This document shows, piece by piece, positions 17,922 to 27,351 of a stretch of 64,000 nt of DNA. The stretch's first letter is position 1. Each line of letters begins with the position of its first letter. The notes beneath the pieces were generated by a model that was not told the DNA's origin, did not search any database, and was given only the letters and a program-made list of their open reading frames with translations. The stretch is from NCBI RefSeq assembly GCF_003096835.1, contig NZ_QENZ01000004.1:186001-250000 (forward strand), given 5' to 3'. This DNA is from Balneicella halophila. GTDB lineage: Bacteria; Bacteroidota; Bacteroidia; Bacteroidales; Balneicellaceae. The position numbers were made by a program, and so were the translations under genes.

Positions 17922-18779
17922 TTATAAGAACTCTTTACTCGTTTTTTGTTTCTTCTCATAATACCAGACTGCTCCTACGACAATAAGTACTTCAGCTAGA
18001 AGGGAGAGGTATGAACCTTCAAATCCAAATGCTCCTCCGTTGAAATAATTTGGAGTACTTATAGAAAAATCTACTAAAGAATAAAAATCTTGACCGCTTA
18101 CATTGAAACCAAATAGCGATTGGAAGAAATTCCAACTGAAGTGTAATGCGATAGGAAACCATAGATTTTTAGAATACATATAAACGACTCCAAAAGACAA
18201 TCCTGCAAGAAATAAACTCAGCCAGCTGAACCATGACATATTCGGGTTGAATGCATGTAATGCAGCAAAAAATAGAGCGGAGATAATTAAAGCAATGTAT
18301 TTATTGGTACTTTCTATAAGATTACGCAGAATATAACCTCGTGCAAAAACTTCTTCATTAACACCTACGATGATAAATAGGATTAAAGAGGCTAAAAAAA
18401 TTAAGATGTTAAATGAAGTACCCTCTATCTCTATGTACCCACTCATATAGATTATGCCAAATCCAATGGACATAATGATTAACCCAAGGGCTATTCCGAT
18501 AAGTATATCTTTTGCTCTGTTTTTTAGACTCAAACCTAAATCAATAAAGGGGCTCTTATCAACAGCTTTCATAAAAACCCAAACAATGCCAAGTGTTCCA
18601 AGTAGCCCAAAAAAATCAATTATAGTTCTGTCCCAATAATTTAAATGCTCTAAATCCTGCCATAAAGGAATTCCTAAAATTAGTCCCCCAATTAGTTGAA
18701 ATATGCCTACAGCTAATATCCAAGGAATAAGAATTAATAAGGCTCTAGCCCATCCATATTTAGGTTTACTTAAGCTCAT
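17922..18779 (-). CDS. CPBP family intramembrane glutamic endopeptidase
   Basis: A 285-residue polytopic protein with about eight membrane segments and the CPBP/ABI (Rce1-like) motifs in order: EEVFARGYILRN (motif 1, Glu-Glu and Arg), FFAALHAFNPN (motif 2, His), and ALHFSWNFFQ (motif 3, His and Asn). Such proteins cleave peptides within the membrane, for example CAAX-type or peptide-maturation substrates. No bacteriocin genes are near, so the substrate is open. It stands alone between two other minus-strand genes, separated from the upstream small-membrane gene by a terminator. Confidence 0.9.
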   Translation of the reverse strand: MSLSKPKYGWARALLILIPWILAVGIFQLIGGLILGIPLWQDLEHLNYWDRTIIDFFGLLGTLGIVWVFMKAVDKSPFIDLGLSLKNRAKDILIGIALGLIIMSIGFGIIYMSGYIEIEGTSFNILIFLASLILFIIVGVNEEVFARGYILRNLIESTNKYIALIISALFFAALHAFNPNMSWFSWLSLFLAGLSFGVVYMYSKNLWFPIALHFSWNFFQSLFGFNVSGQDFYSLVDFSISTPNYFNGGAFGFEGSYLSLLAEVLIVVGAVWYYEKKQKTSKEFL

Positions 18780-18854
18780 AATTCAAAAGTTTAAAAGTTT
18801 CTTATTTTTAATATATAATAAGTAGAACTTTAAATACTTTTGTTACAAGATTTC

Positions 18855-18890
18855 ATAAAAAAGATAGGCATTCAACAGAATGCCTATCTT
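18855..18890 (-). terminator. Terminator of the nicotinamidase-rluF-small membrane gene unit
   Basis: A 13-bp perfect stem AAGATAGGCATTC / GAATGCCTATCTT with loop AACA. On the minus strand it is followed by a U-rich tail, from the AAAA run at 18857-18860. It lies 25 bp after the stop of the 62-residue gene. Confidence 0.88.
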
Positions 18891-18914
18891 GTGAGAATAT
18901 GGATTATATAATCT

Positions 18915-19103
18915 TTACTGTTTTTTGAATATCCTATATTGCCTTTTGAAAAGACTTGCACTAAAGAGAAACGCAAGACCGATAAGAATTGAATACTCTT
19001 TAAGAGGACTGTTCGGATAGAAATTAGGAATTAATGCGATAAACAGTAAAACAAAATTTACGATTAGTATCAGTGATAAAATAATAAGAGTTGCATTTTT
19101 CAT
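18915..19103 (-). CDS. Small two-helix membrane protein, translationally coupled to rluF
   Basis: A 62-residue protein with two hydrophobic segments (residues 4-25 and about 38-52) and a basic C terminus (KRQYRIFKKQ). I do not recognise the family. It is likely genuine: its ATG overlaps the TGA of rluF (ATGA), a common coupling arrangement, and a strong terminator follows its stop. Location is presumably the inner membrane. No function is inferred. Confidence 0.6.
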   Translation of the reverse strand: MKNATLIILSLILIVNFVLLFIALIPNFYPNSPLKEYSILIGLAFLFSASLFKRQYRIFKKQ

Positions 19104-19906
19104 AATTTTTTCTTCGTTCTATTTATTCTCGAACGTTTCTTTCTAAATGTTTTTACTGTATTCTCTTTTGGATTATCGGCATCATACGTTTTTTGCGAAT
19201 CAGCAAGCAAAGTGTTTAGTTCTTTCAATTCTTTAGCTGTAAGTTCACGTATTTTTCCTACTGGAATATCGAGGTTGATATTCAAAACGCGAATACGCTT
19301 CAGCTTCACCACTTCGTAACCCAAATATTCACACATACGGCGAATTTGCCTGTTGAGTCCTTGAGTGAGCACAATGCGAAATGTGTGAGAATCAATGCGT
19401 TCTACTTCACATTTTTTCGTAACGGTATCCAATATAGGAATACCATTTCCCATTCTTCGGATAAACTCAGGAGTAATGAGCTTATTTACGGTTACGATGT
19501 ATTCTTTCCCGTGATTGTTCCGAGAACGTAATATTTTATTGACTATATCCCCATCATTAGTCATCAAAATCAGTCCTTCACTGGGCTTATCTAAGCGACC
19601 AATTGGAAAAATTCGGGTAGGGTAGTTGATGTAGTCTATGATGTTGTTCTTTTCACGCTTCTGATCAGTAGTACACACAATACCTACTGGTTTGTGAAAA
19701 GCCAAATAAACGAATTTATCTTTGGTTTTTCCCACTGGTTTCCCCTCGACTGTAACTTTATCATTGGGGAAAACTTGCGAACCATTCTCCGCAAGTTTCC
19801 CATTGATAGTTACTTTTTTGGCTTCTACTAATTTATCAGCTTGCCGTCTTGAACAATAGCCGATTTCACTGAGGTATTTATTAATTCGTTTACTTTCCTG
19901 TGTCAT
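19100..19906 (-). CDS. rluF: 23S rRNA pseudouridine synthase, RluF-like
   Basis: A 268-residue RsuA-family enzyme. An S4 RNA-binding domain lies at residues 5-60 (RINKYLSEIGYCSRRQADKLV). The catalytic domain has the active-site Asp in GRLDKPSEGLILMTNDGD and the later QGLNRQIRRMCEYLGYEV motif. It isomerises a uridine in 23S rRNA (U2604 in E. coli for RluF; RluB/RluE-like specificity is a less likely alternative). The tail is highly basic (RKKRSRINRTKKKL). It begins 9 bp after the nicotinamidase-like gene and overlaps the next gene by 4 bp. Confidence 0.9.
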   Translation of the reverse strand: MTQESKRINKYLSEIGYCSRRQADKLVEAKKVTINGKLAENGSQVFPNDKVTVEGKPVGKTKDKFVYLAFHKPVGIVCTTDQKREKNNIIDYINYPTRIFPIGRLDKPSEGLILMTNDGDIVNKILRSRNNHGKEYIVTVNKLITPEFIRRMGNGIPILDTVTKKCEVERIDSHTFRIVLTQGLNRQIRRMCEYLGYEVVKLKRIRVLNINLDIPVGKIRELTAKELKELNTLLADSQKTYDADNPKENTVKTFRKKRSRINRTKKKL

Positions 19907-19915
19907 TCTTTTTGA

Positions 19916-20611
19916 TTAGAGATAATTTTCGATCTCATCAAACTTGATAAATTTTGCTCCTTTTTCTTTCCAAGTTTCGTAGGGAAGAGGAATATTTGGT
20001 AATTCTTTGATAGCATCTTCTATCACATATACCTCATAGCCTCTGTCTGCAAAACCAACGACAGCAAAATCGACACATACATTTGTTGCCACACCATAGA
20101 TAAATACTTTTTTAGGATTGAGTGTTTCAACAATTTTATCGGTATGTGGATTTCCAGCAAAAACATCAAATAAATCTTTTCGAATAACGATATTACGATT
20201 TTTGCCTAATAGTGCCTCGGTAATATCATAATCTTTACTCCAATCGAAAACTAATGGATTATTGGGAGTCGTTGCTTTTACATATTTCTGTCCTTCAGTA
20301 TTTTTCATACAATGGGGAGGGAAGGTATTCACAAAATCCGGCGTATCAGAGATTTCTTCAGAATCTTTTGTGTGATAATCACAAGTATTCATAACCTTAA
20401 TGTCACGCTCCTTAGCAAACTTAGTGAGTTCAGCCAAGGTTGGCTCAATTTCTTCTGCATTTTCTACATACAGCTTACCGTTAGCTTTCATAAAGTCGAT
20501 TTGCGTATCCACATTTACAAAAAGTACGTCTGTTGTTTTCTTTTTAGAAACACAGGAATTTAAACCTGCAATAGTAGCTATTAGTATCATAAATCCCACT
20601 ATTTTTTTCAT
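19916..20611 (-). CDS. Lipoprotein of the nicotinamidase/isochorismatase family
   Basis: A 231-residue cysteine hydrolase. The catalytic triad is present: Asp in FVNVDTQIDF, Lys in VIRKDLFDVF, and Cys in GVATNVCVDFA. The metal-site residues of PncA (Asp and two His: CDYH and PPHC) are also present. Nicotinamidase turns nicotinamide into nicotinate for NAD salvage. Unusually, the protein begins with a lipoprotein signal peptide and lipobox LNSC (Cys20), so it should be membrane-anchored outside the cytoplasm. A -7 box at 20648-20655 lies upstream of this ATG, supporting the long N terminus. Nicotinamide specificity is inferred; another amide could be the substrate. Confidence 0.85.
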   Translation of the reverse strand: MKKIVGFMILIATIAGLNSCVSKKKTTDVLFVNVDTQIDFMKANGKLYVENAEEIEPTLAELTKFAKERDIKVMNTCDYHTKDSEEISDTPDFVNTFPPHCMKNTEGQKYVKATTPNNPLVFDWSKDYDITEALLGKNRNIVIRKDLFDVFAGNPHTDKIVETLNPKKVFIYGVATNVCVDFAVVGFADRGYEVYVIEDAIKELPNIPLPYETWKEKGAKFIKFDEIENYL

Positions 20612-20647
20612 TTGTTTTTTAAGTTAATTAGAATAAAATATTTGTTG

Positions 20648-20655
20648 CAAATATA
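20648..20655 (-). promoter_or_regulatory. -7 box (TATATTTG) for the nicotinamidase-rluF operon
   Basis: Minus-strand TATATTTG, 36 bp before the ATG at 20611, matching TAnnTTTG. Confidence 0.6.
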
Positions 20656-20712
20656 AACATTTTAACCTATAAAAAGCAGGTTTAGCATTCCCATAGAAAT
20701 CATAGCTAGAGA

Positions 20713-23700
20713 TTATCCTCTGGAGAATAGCCATAGTTTTTCAATAATTTCTAGCGCCTTATTCACATTATTGACTTTTTCGATTTTTAGTCTGAGTTTA
20801 TCATTTTTTTCAGTGATGGCTATAGGAACTATTTGTATTTGAATGGCTTGTAATATTTTAGAGAATAATGCAGATTGATAAAAAGCAGAATCTCTATCGG
20901 AAACTAAATGAGCTATCAGAACCTTTTGCTTCATAATAATACGCTCCATTCCTAAGTCTTTTGCCATCTCTCTGATACGCACGATATTCATCAAGGCTTG
21001 AGTTTCTTCTGGTATCTCTCCAAAGCGGTCTTTCAATTTTGCACTAAACGCTTGTAATTCTTTCTCAGATGTTGTGTTGTCTAATTCTCTGTAGAGTCTT
21101 ATTTTTTCACTCGTGTTTTCTACATAACTCTCTGGAATTAAAGCTTCAAAATCGGTATCTATCTGACAATCATTCACATATTCTTCTTGATTCATTTCTT
21201 CATTCTCAAAAAGCTCTTTAAATTCTGTAGTACGAAGTTCTAAAAGTGCTTCATCCAGAATTCTTTGATAAGTTTCATAACCGATATCTGAGATGAATCC
21301 GCTTTGCTCACCGCCAAGAAGGTTCCCGGCACCACGAATATCTAAATCTTGCATGGCTAAATTGAAACCACTGCCTAAATCAGAAAAATCTTCAAGCGCT
21401 TTCAGTCTTCTTCTCGCTTCCCAAGTTAGTGATTGTAACGGTGGAGCCAGTAAGTAACAAAATGCTTTGGTATTGCTACGCCCCACGCGTCCACGCAACT
21501 GATGCAATTCACTGAGACCAAATTGATGGGCTTGATTGATAATTATTGTGTTTGCATTGGCAATATCCAATCCAGATTCTATAATAGTTGTAGCAATAAG
21601 CACATCATATTGCCCCTCGATAAAGTTTAGTAGGGTTTTCTCTAGCTGGGCACCATCCATCTGCCCGTGACCAACGACTGTTGACGCTTCAGGAACTATC
21701 TTTTCAATATAAGCTTGCAATTCGTAAATATTTTGCACTCTATTGTGAATGAAGAATACCTGTCCTCCTCTATTTAACTCAAATAGTATCGCTTCTCTGA
21801 TTATGGTATCATTAAACCCATGTAATTCAGTCTGAATTGGTTGGCGGTTTGGTGGGGGAGTATTTATAATAGATAAATCTCGTGCTCCCATCAAAGAAAA
21901 TTGTAACGTTCGGGGGATGGGGGTAGCAGTAAGTGTTAAAGTATCGACATTTACCTTTAAATTTTTCAATTTCTCTTTAACGGCGACTCCAAAACGTTGT
22001 TCTTCATCTATTATTAATAATCCAAGATCTTTAAATTGTATGTTTTTACTGATGAGTTTGTGTGTCCCAATAATAATGTCAATTTGTCCTTCTTTTAAAT
22101 CAGCGATAATTTCACGTTGTTTTTTTGCACTACGTAGTCGTGAAATATATTCTACTCTGCAAGGAAAATCTTTTAATCTTTTGCTAAAGGTGTTGTGATG
22201 TTGAAAAGCTAAAATGGTAGTGGGAACAAGTATAGCAACTTGCTTGTTGTCACTTACAGCTTTGAACGCAGCGCGTATGGCGATTTCCGTTTTTCCAAAA
22301 CCGACATCGCCACAAACTAATCTATCCATAGGAGTCTTGCTTTCCATATCTTCCTTTACCGCTTGTGTTGCCTTTTCTTGGTCGGGAGTATCTTCATAGA
22401 TGAAAGAGGCTTCCAATTCTTGTTGCAGGAAAGTGTCTGGTTGATAAGCATAACCTTCTTTAGCTTTTCGCTTCGCATAGAGTGCTATGAGGTCTTTAGC
22501 AATATCTTTAATCTTTGATTTAGTGCGATTTTTAAGATTTTGCCAGGCAGCAGTACCGAGTTTGTTTATTTTCGGTTCTTGACCATCTTTTTCTCTAAAT
22601 TTGGAGATTTTATGTAAAGAATGTAGATTAACAAGAAGTATGTCGTTATCTCGATAAACCAGTTTGATAACCTCTTGATTTTTACCCTGCTCATTAATCT
22701 TCTGTAAACCAACAAATTGACCAACTCCATGATCGTTGTGAACAATATAGTCGCCAGGTTTTAAGCTCATTAGTTCACTTACACTAATGCCTCCTTTGGC
22801 TTTTTTATAACGTTCATTACGTAATTTATGTCTGTGGTATCGTTCAAAAAGCTGGTGGTCTGTAAAGCAAGCTATTTTTAAATCATTATCAATAAAACCT
22901 TCATGAAGCGTTTGGTTAATTGCCGTAAACGCCACATTAGCTTGTTTGTCCTCAAAAATGGCTTTTAATCTTTCCAGCTGTTTGCTGTTTTCAGACAAAA
23001 TATAAGTCGATATTCCATCATCTGAATATTCTTTCAGCTTAGCTATCAGTAAATCAAAGTTTTTGTTAAACGAAGGTTGAGGAGAGATGTTGAACGTTAA
23101 ATTTTGGTAGTTCTCTGGCGATCTGCCAATTCCCCAAGTGATATGATGCTCACTTTTTGAAATAATATCAGCTAGATTGGCTTCTGTCCATAATAGTTTT
23201 GAAGTAGGAACATCCTCACCTCCAATAGTCGTAGATTCATGTTTTTGAAGAATTTTATCTAAGCTGTTTTTTAAAGTTTCTTCTAAAATCTCTAGATTTT
23301 CGGTCCAAAAAAGTGTAGTGGAGGGCAGGAATTTATAGAACGGAACTAATGATTCAATGGTTGTGTTGGCAACTAGGTTGGGTATTATCTTAATGCTCTT
23401 TTCCTCGCTAACTGATAGCTGTGATTCTATTTCAAAACTACGGATTGATTGAATTTCATCATCAAAAAAGTCAATTCGGTATGGAGTATCATTACTAAAG
23501 GAAAAAATATCCAGAATACTTCCGCGAAGAGCAAACTGTCCAGGTTCATCTACGAAATCCACTTGCTCAAAGTGTGCATTGAGTAAAGTGTCAGCTAATT
23601 CAGAAATATCATAATTTTCTCCGGAATTTAATTTCAGTATATGAGTATTGAGAATTTTTTTAGTAGTTACCTTTTCTATAAGTGCATCAGGATAACTAAC

Positions 23701-24066
23701 AATCACGAGTTTGCTTCTGTATCCTTCTAAATTTTGTAAGACTTCAGTACGCAAAATATCATTAGCATTGTTTTCATGTCCAAAGTTGGAGGTATTGGTA
23801 AAGGATGCCGGAAAATAAAGCAACTTGTATTCCGGCAAGAGTGTTTTTAAATCATTGAAAAAATAAGCCGCATCCTCTTGTGTGTTTTTAAGTATCACAT
23901 TTACGCGTTTAGGGTTTTTGGCGGTAGCAAACACCACTGCGAGAGCAGACTGGCTAATGCCTTTGAGATAGAAATGTGAGTTGGTTTCTTTAAGCTCTAA
24001 CACTTCACGAAGTTTCACCACTTCCGAGTGTTGAGCATATTTTTGCTTTATCTTTGATATTTCCAC
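20713..24066 (-). CDS. mfd: Transcription-repair coupling factor Mfd
   Basis: A 1117-residue DNA translocase that removes stalled RNA polymerase and recruits UvrA. Domains in order: UvrB-like N-terminal modules (about 1-440), the RNA polymerase-interaction domain (about 455-520, SLKPGDYIVHNDHGVGQF), RecG-like helicase lobes with Walker A GDVGFGKTE, DEEQRFG, TATPIPRTL and QLRGRVGR, and a C-terminal TRCF domain. The length is normal. The start is GTG: an in-frame TAA directly abuts it (24067-24069), and no ATG lies near the N terminus. A -7 box lies at 24095-24102. Confidence 0.96.
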   Translation of the reverse strand: MEISKIKQKYAQHSEVVKLREVLELKETNSHFYLKGISQSALAVVFATAKNPKRVNVILKNTQEDAAYFFNDLKTLLPEYKLLYFPASFTNTSNFGHENNANDILRTEVLQNLEGYRSKLVIVSYPDALIEKVTTKKILNTHILKLNSGENYDISELADTLLNAHFEQVDFVDEPGQFALRGSILDIFSFSNDTPYRIDFFDDEIQSIRSFEIESQLSVSEEKSIKIIPNLVANTTIESLVPFYKFLPSTTLFWTENLEILEETLKNSLDKILQKHESTTIGGEDVPTSKLLWTEANLADIISKSEHHITWGIGRSPENYQNLTFNISPQPSFNKNFDLLIAKLKEYSDDGISTYILSENSKQLERLKAIFEDKQANVAFTAINQTLHEGFIDNDLKIACFTDHQLFERYHRHKLRNERYKKAKGGISVSELMSLKPGDYIVHNDHGVGQFVGLQKINEQGKNQEVIKLVYRDNDILLVNLHSLHKISKFREKDGQEPKINKLGTAAWQNLKNRTKSKIKDIAKDLIALYAKRKAKEGYAYQPDTFLQQELEASFIYEDTPDQEKATQAVKEDMESKTPMDRLVCGDVGFGKTEIAIRAAFKAVSDNKQVAILVPTTILAFQHHNTFSKRLKDFPCRVEYISRLRSAKKQREIIADLKEGQIDIIIGTHKLISKNIQFKDLGLLIIDEEQRFGVAVKEKLKNLKVNVDTLTLTATPIPRTLQFSLMGARDLSIINTPPPNRQPIQTELHGFNDTIIREAILFELNRGGQVFFIHNRVQNIYELQAYIEKIVPEASTVVGHGQMDGAQLEKTLLNFIEGQYDVLIATTIIESGLDIANANTIIINQAHQFGLSELHQLRGRVGRSNTKAFCYLLAPPLQSLTWEARRRLKALEDFSDLGSGFNLAMQDLDIRGAGNLLGGEQSGFISDIGYETYQRILDEALLELRTTEFKELFENEEMNQEEYVNDCQIDTDFEALIPESYVENTSEKIRLYRELDNTTSEKELQAFSAKLKDRFGEIPEETQALMNIVRIREMAKDLGMERIIMKQKVLIAHLVSDRDSAFYQSALFSKILQAIQIQIVPIAITEKNDKLRLKIEKVNNVNKALEIIEKLWLFSRG

Positions 24067-24094
24067 TTAAATTATCCCTTCATATATTTTACAG

Positions 24095-24102
24095 CAAAGA
24101 TA
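24095..24102 (-). promoter_or_regulatory. -7 box (TATCTTTG) for mfd
   Basis: Minus-strand TATCTTTG, 28 bp before the GTG start of mfd; divergent from the cys operon promoter at 24178. Confidence 0.65.
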
Positions 24103-24177
24103 CATTACTCTTTTTAAAGATGAGAATAGAATACTAAAGACCTAATCATTGGAGAAATTTTACCGCAAAAGTTTTGT

Positions 24178-24185
24178 TATCTTTG
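24178..24185 (+). promoter_or_regulatory. -7 box (TATCTTTG) for the cysCDN operon
   Basis: Exact TAnnTTTG match, 31 bp before the ATG of the small membrane gene that heads the operon. Confidence 0.65.
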
Positions 24186-24216
24186 TGGATTATAAAAAAG
24201 AAAGAAAATTACAATT

Positions 24217-24519
24217 ATGAATAGACGATTCTTATTGGCATTACCTATGATGCTTATTTTGGCTTATATTGTATATGTATTAGCTACTCAATGGCAGGTG
24301 TTTGGTATCATTGACTTCATAGGAATATTCTTCGCTCTTATTGTTGCCGTTCACTTTGTTTGGATGCAATTGAGTTACAGATTTATTGATTTTAAAGACC
24401 ATTTTAAAATTAAGGATGTCTATTCTAATGTAGAAGAATATCAAAAGCAACGTAGAATGACTAATTATGTCTTAATCACTATCTTGTTAGCGTTTATCGC
24501 TCTAAAATATTTCCTGTAA
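24217..24519 (+). CDS. Small membrane protein heading the cysCDN operon
   Basis: A 100-residue protein of unknown function with three hydrophobic segments (about residues 5-24, 28-50 and 83-98) and a soluble loop of about 30 residues (FKDHFKIKDVYSNVEEYQKQ). cysC starts only 4 bp after its stop, and the operon's -7 box lies just before this gene, so it is co-expressed with sulfate activation. A role in sulfate handling is only a guess from position; no transporter motif is visible. Confidence 0.75.
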   Translation: MNRRFLLALPMMLILAYIVYVLATQWQVFGIIDFIGIFFALIVAVHFVWMQLSYRFIDFKDHFKIKDVYSNVEEYQKQRRMTNYVLITILLAFIALKYFL

Positions 24520-24523
24520 TACA

Positions 24524-25129
24524 ATGAGTGTAGCAAAGAATATTTATCCTATTTTTGATAAGATGTTGTCTCGAGAGGCAAAGGAACGTGTCTTAAACCA
24601 AAAGGCAAAAGTATTTTGGCTTACCGGTCTTTCAGGTTCTGGTAAAACGACTCTTGCTATTCAATTAGAGCGTCAATTACATGAATTAGGGTATTTTACA
24701 CAATTATTAGATGGAGACAATATTCGTTCGGGATTGAATGCAAATCTAGGATTCTCTGATGAAGATAGAACAGAAAATATACGCAGAATAGCTGAAGTCA
24801 GCAAACTCTTCCTGAACTGTGGAGTGATAACGATAGCATGTTTTGTAAGCCCTACAAAAGCGATTCGTTCTCAGGCACAACAGATTATTGGTGATGATTT
24901 TGTTGAAGTCTTTGTGGATACTCCACTCTCTGTTTGTGAAGAGCGTGATGTGAAGGGGCTATATAAAAAAGCAAGAGCCGGCGAGATCAAAGATTTTACA
25001 GGAATATCCGCACCGTTTGAAGCACCTGAGAGTGCAGAGATACATTTACATACAGAAAACAAAAGCGTTAAGGAATCGGTAAAAGAATTGTTAGATGCGG
25101 TCTTACCGATGATAAATGCAAAAAGCTGA
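24524..25129 (+). CDS. cysC: Adenylylsulfate (APS) kinase
   Basis: A 201-residue kinase that phosphorylates adenosine 5'-phosphosulfate to PAPS. The P-loop is GLSGSGKTTLA (about residues 35-45). Family motifs follow: LLDGDNIRSGLNANLGFS, EDRTENIRRIAEV, ACFVSPTKAIR and a KGLYKKARAGEIKDFTGI segment. The length is normal. It is the second gene of the operon, 15 bp before cysD, placing ATP sulfurylase and APS kinase together, so the product made here is PAPS. Confidence 0.95.
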   Translation: MSVAKNIYPIFDKMLSREAKERVLNQKAKVFWLTGLSGSGKTTLAIQLERQLHELGYFTQLLDGDNIRSGLNANLGFSDEDRTENIRRIAEVSKLFLNCGVITIACFVSPTKAIRSQAQQIIGDDFVEVFVDTPLSVCEERDVKGLYKKARAGEIKDFTGISAPFEAPESAEIHLHTENKSVKESVKELLDAVLPMINAKS

Positions 25130-25144
25130 TAATACAAATTACCT

Positions 25145-26050
25145 ATGGATAATATGAAAATAACACACCTGAAAGAGCTTGAGGCAGAAGCAATTTATGT
25201 GATTCGTGAAGTGGCGGCACAGTTTGAGAAACCTGTGATGCTTTTTTCGGGAGGGAAAGACTCTATAGTGATGTTTCACCTTGCACGTAAAGCATTTGCA
25301 CCGGCAAAAGTGCCGTTTCCATTGTTACACATAGACACTGGGCATAATTTCCCTGAAACAATTGAATTTCGAGATCGATTAATGGAAGAGACAGGAACGA
25401 GGCTACTCGTTGGTTATGTACAAGATTCTATTGATAAGGGGCGTGTGGTAGAAGAAAAAGGCTACAATTCGAGTCGTAATAAGTTGCAAACAGTAACTTT
25501 GTTAGATGCACTGGAAGATTTAAAAGTAGATTGTGCATTGGGCGGAGGACGTCGTGATGAGGAAAAAGCTCGTGCCAAAGAACGTTTCTTTTCGCATCGT
25601 GATGAGTTCGGACAATGGGATCCTAAAAATCAGCGTCCAGAGTTATGGAATATATTCAATAGTAAGAAGCATTTAGGAGAACATTTTAGAGTTTTCCCAA
25701 TTTCTAACTGGACTGAAATGGATGTTTGGCAATATATATTATTAGAGAATATAGCGATTCCGTCACTCTATTTTGCTCATGAGCGTGAGGTCTTCGAACG
25801 TGATGGAACTATTCTTGGTAAAACAGATTTTATTCAAACTAGAGAAACGGAAATTGTAAGTAAGCAAGTGGTTCGTTTTCGTACTATTGGAGATGCAACT
25901 TGTACTGGGGCCGTACGTTCAACAGCAAAAACATTAGAGGAAATAGTGGAGGAAGTTGCTGCCACACGAACAACTGAACGTGGTGCAAGAGCTGATGATA
26001 AGCGTTCTGAGGCAGCTATGGAAGACCGCAAAAAAGAAGGATATTTTTAG
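25145..26050 (+). CDS. cysD: Sulfate adenylyltransferase subunit 2
   Basis: A 301-residue catalytic subunit of heterodimeric ATP sulfurylase, which makes APS from sulfate and ATP. The PP-loop SGGKDSIVM lies near residue 36. DTGHNFPETIEFRD and GGRRDEEKARAKER are characteristic, and the C-terminal TCTGAVRSTAKT region is present. It starts at an ATG 15 bp after cysC; cysN follows after 22 bp. The length matches the family. Confidence 0.96.
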   Translation: MDNMKITHLKELEAEAIYVIREVAAQFEKPVMLFSGGKDSIVMFHLARKAFAPAKVPFPLLHIDTGHNFPETIEFRDRLMEETGTRLLVGYVQDSIDKGRVVEEKGYNSSRNKLQTVTLLDALEDLKVDCALGGGRRDEEKARAKERFFSHRDEFGQWDPKNQRPELWNIFNSKKHLGEHFRVFPISNWTEMDVWQYILLENIAIPSLYFAHEREVFERDGTILGKTDFIQTRETEIVSKQVVRFRTIGDATCTGAVRSTAKTLEEIVEEVAATRTTERGARADDKRSEAAMEDRKKEGYF

Positions 26051-26072
26051 AAAAGAGTTACACCTTAGAGAT

Positions 26073-27338
26073 ATGACAAAAGGATATTTAGATATGGAAC
26101 TCCTGCGATTTACTACTGCAGGAAGTGTAGATGACGGGAAAAGTACGTTGATTGGTCGGCTATTGTATGATAGTAAAGCAATATTTGAAGACCAATTAGC
26201 ATCAATAAAAGAGACCAGCGAACGTCGAGGTAATGAGGAGATTGACTTATCGCTTTTTACAGATGGGTTGCGTGCTGAGCGAGAGCAAGGCATCACGATT
26301 GACGTTGCATACCGTTATTTTGCGACACCAAAACGTAAATTTATTATTGCTGATACTCCGGGGCACATCCAGTACACTCGTAATATGGTAACCGGAGCTT
26401 CTACAGCTAATGTAGCACTTATTTTGGTTGATGCCCGCAACGGAGTGATAGAGCAGACTCTACGTCATTCTTATATTGCCAATTTACTGCAAATTCCTCA
26501 TGTGATTATTTGTATTAACAAGATGGACTTGGTTGATTATTCAGAAGAAACGTATCAGCAAGTTAAGGAGGACTACGAAAAAAAGATTTTATCTAAATTA
26601 GAGATTAAGGATGTTCATTTTGTACCTGTTTCAGCAAAATTAGGCGATAATGTAGTGAAGTCTTCTGAGCAAATGAATTGGTACAAAGATGAAACATTAA
26701 TGCACCTTTTGGAGACTATTAAGATTCAAGATGATAGAGATTTAGAGCACCCTCGTTTTCCTGTACAATACGTTATCCGACCACAATCGGATGAATATCA
26801 CGACTATAGAGGATATGCAGGAAGAATTGCTGGAGGTGTATTTAGTAAAGGGAACAAAGTAAAAGTATTACCTTCGGGCAGGACCTCGGAAATTACTTCA
26901 GTTCATTTAATGGACAAAGAACTCCCTCTCGCATCTGCTCCACAATCTGTATCAATGACCTTAAAAGATGATTTAGATATCTCACGAGGAGATATGATTG
27001 TGGGTGTTGAAAGTGAACCTAAAAGTGCAAAAGAGATTACCGTGATGCTTTGTTGGATGAATGAACGTCCTTTGCAAGTGAGAGGTAAATATACTTTGAG
27101 ACATACGACAAACGAAGTGCGAGCATTGGTTTCTTCCGTTAATTATAAGATGGATATCAATAGATTAGAGAAAGACTTTGAAGATAAAACCATAGAAATG
27201 AATGATATCGCGGAGGTGAGTTTGAAGATGACTCAACCCATTTTTATTGATAGTTATAAACAAAACAGAATAACAGGGAGTCTTATTCTGGTAGACGAGT
27301 CAACGAATGAAACAGTTGCTGCAGGAATGATTCTTTAA
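26073..27338 (+). CDS. cysN: Sulfate adenylyltransferase subunit 1 (GTPase)
   Basis: A 421-residue translational-GTPase-like subunit that drives APS synthesis with CysD. G1 is AGSVDDGKSTLIGRLL, G3 is DTPGHIQYTRNM (Ile where many homologues have Glu), and G4 is NKMD. EF-Tu-like domains 2 and 3 follow (RGYAGRIAGG, LMDKELPLASAPQSVSM). The frame is open further upstream into cysD, but the ATG at 26073, preceding TKGYLDMELLRFTTAG, gives the usual N terminus. No APS-kinase domain is fused, consistent with the separate cysC. Confidence 0.95.
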   Translation: MTKGYLDMELLRFTTAGSVDDGKSTLIGRLLYDSKAIFEDQLASIKETSERRGNEEIDLSLFTDGLRAEREQGITIDVAYRYFATPKRKFIIADTPGHIQYTRNMVTGASTANVALILVDARNGVIEQTLRHSYIANLLQIPHVIICINKMDLVDYSEETYQQVKEDYEKKILSKLEIKDVHFVPVSAKLGDNVVKSSEQMNWYKDETLMHLLETIKIQDDRDLEHPRFPVQYVIRPQSDEYHDYRGYAGRIAGGVFSKGNKVKVLPSGRTSEITSVHLMDKELPLASAPQSVSMTLKDDLDISRGDMIVGVESEPKSAKEITVMLCWMNERPLQVRGKYTLRHTTNEVRALVSSVNYKMDINRLEKDFEDKTIEMNDIAEVSLKMTQPIFIDSYKQNRITGSLILVDESTNETVAAGMIL

Positions 27339-27351
27339 AAGTAAAATTGAC

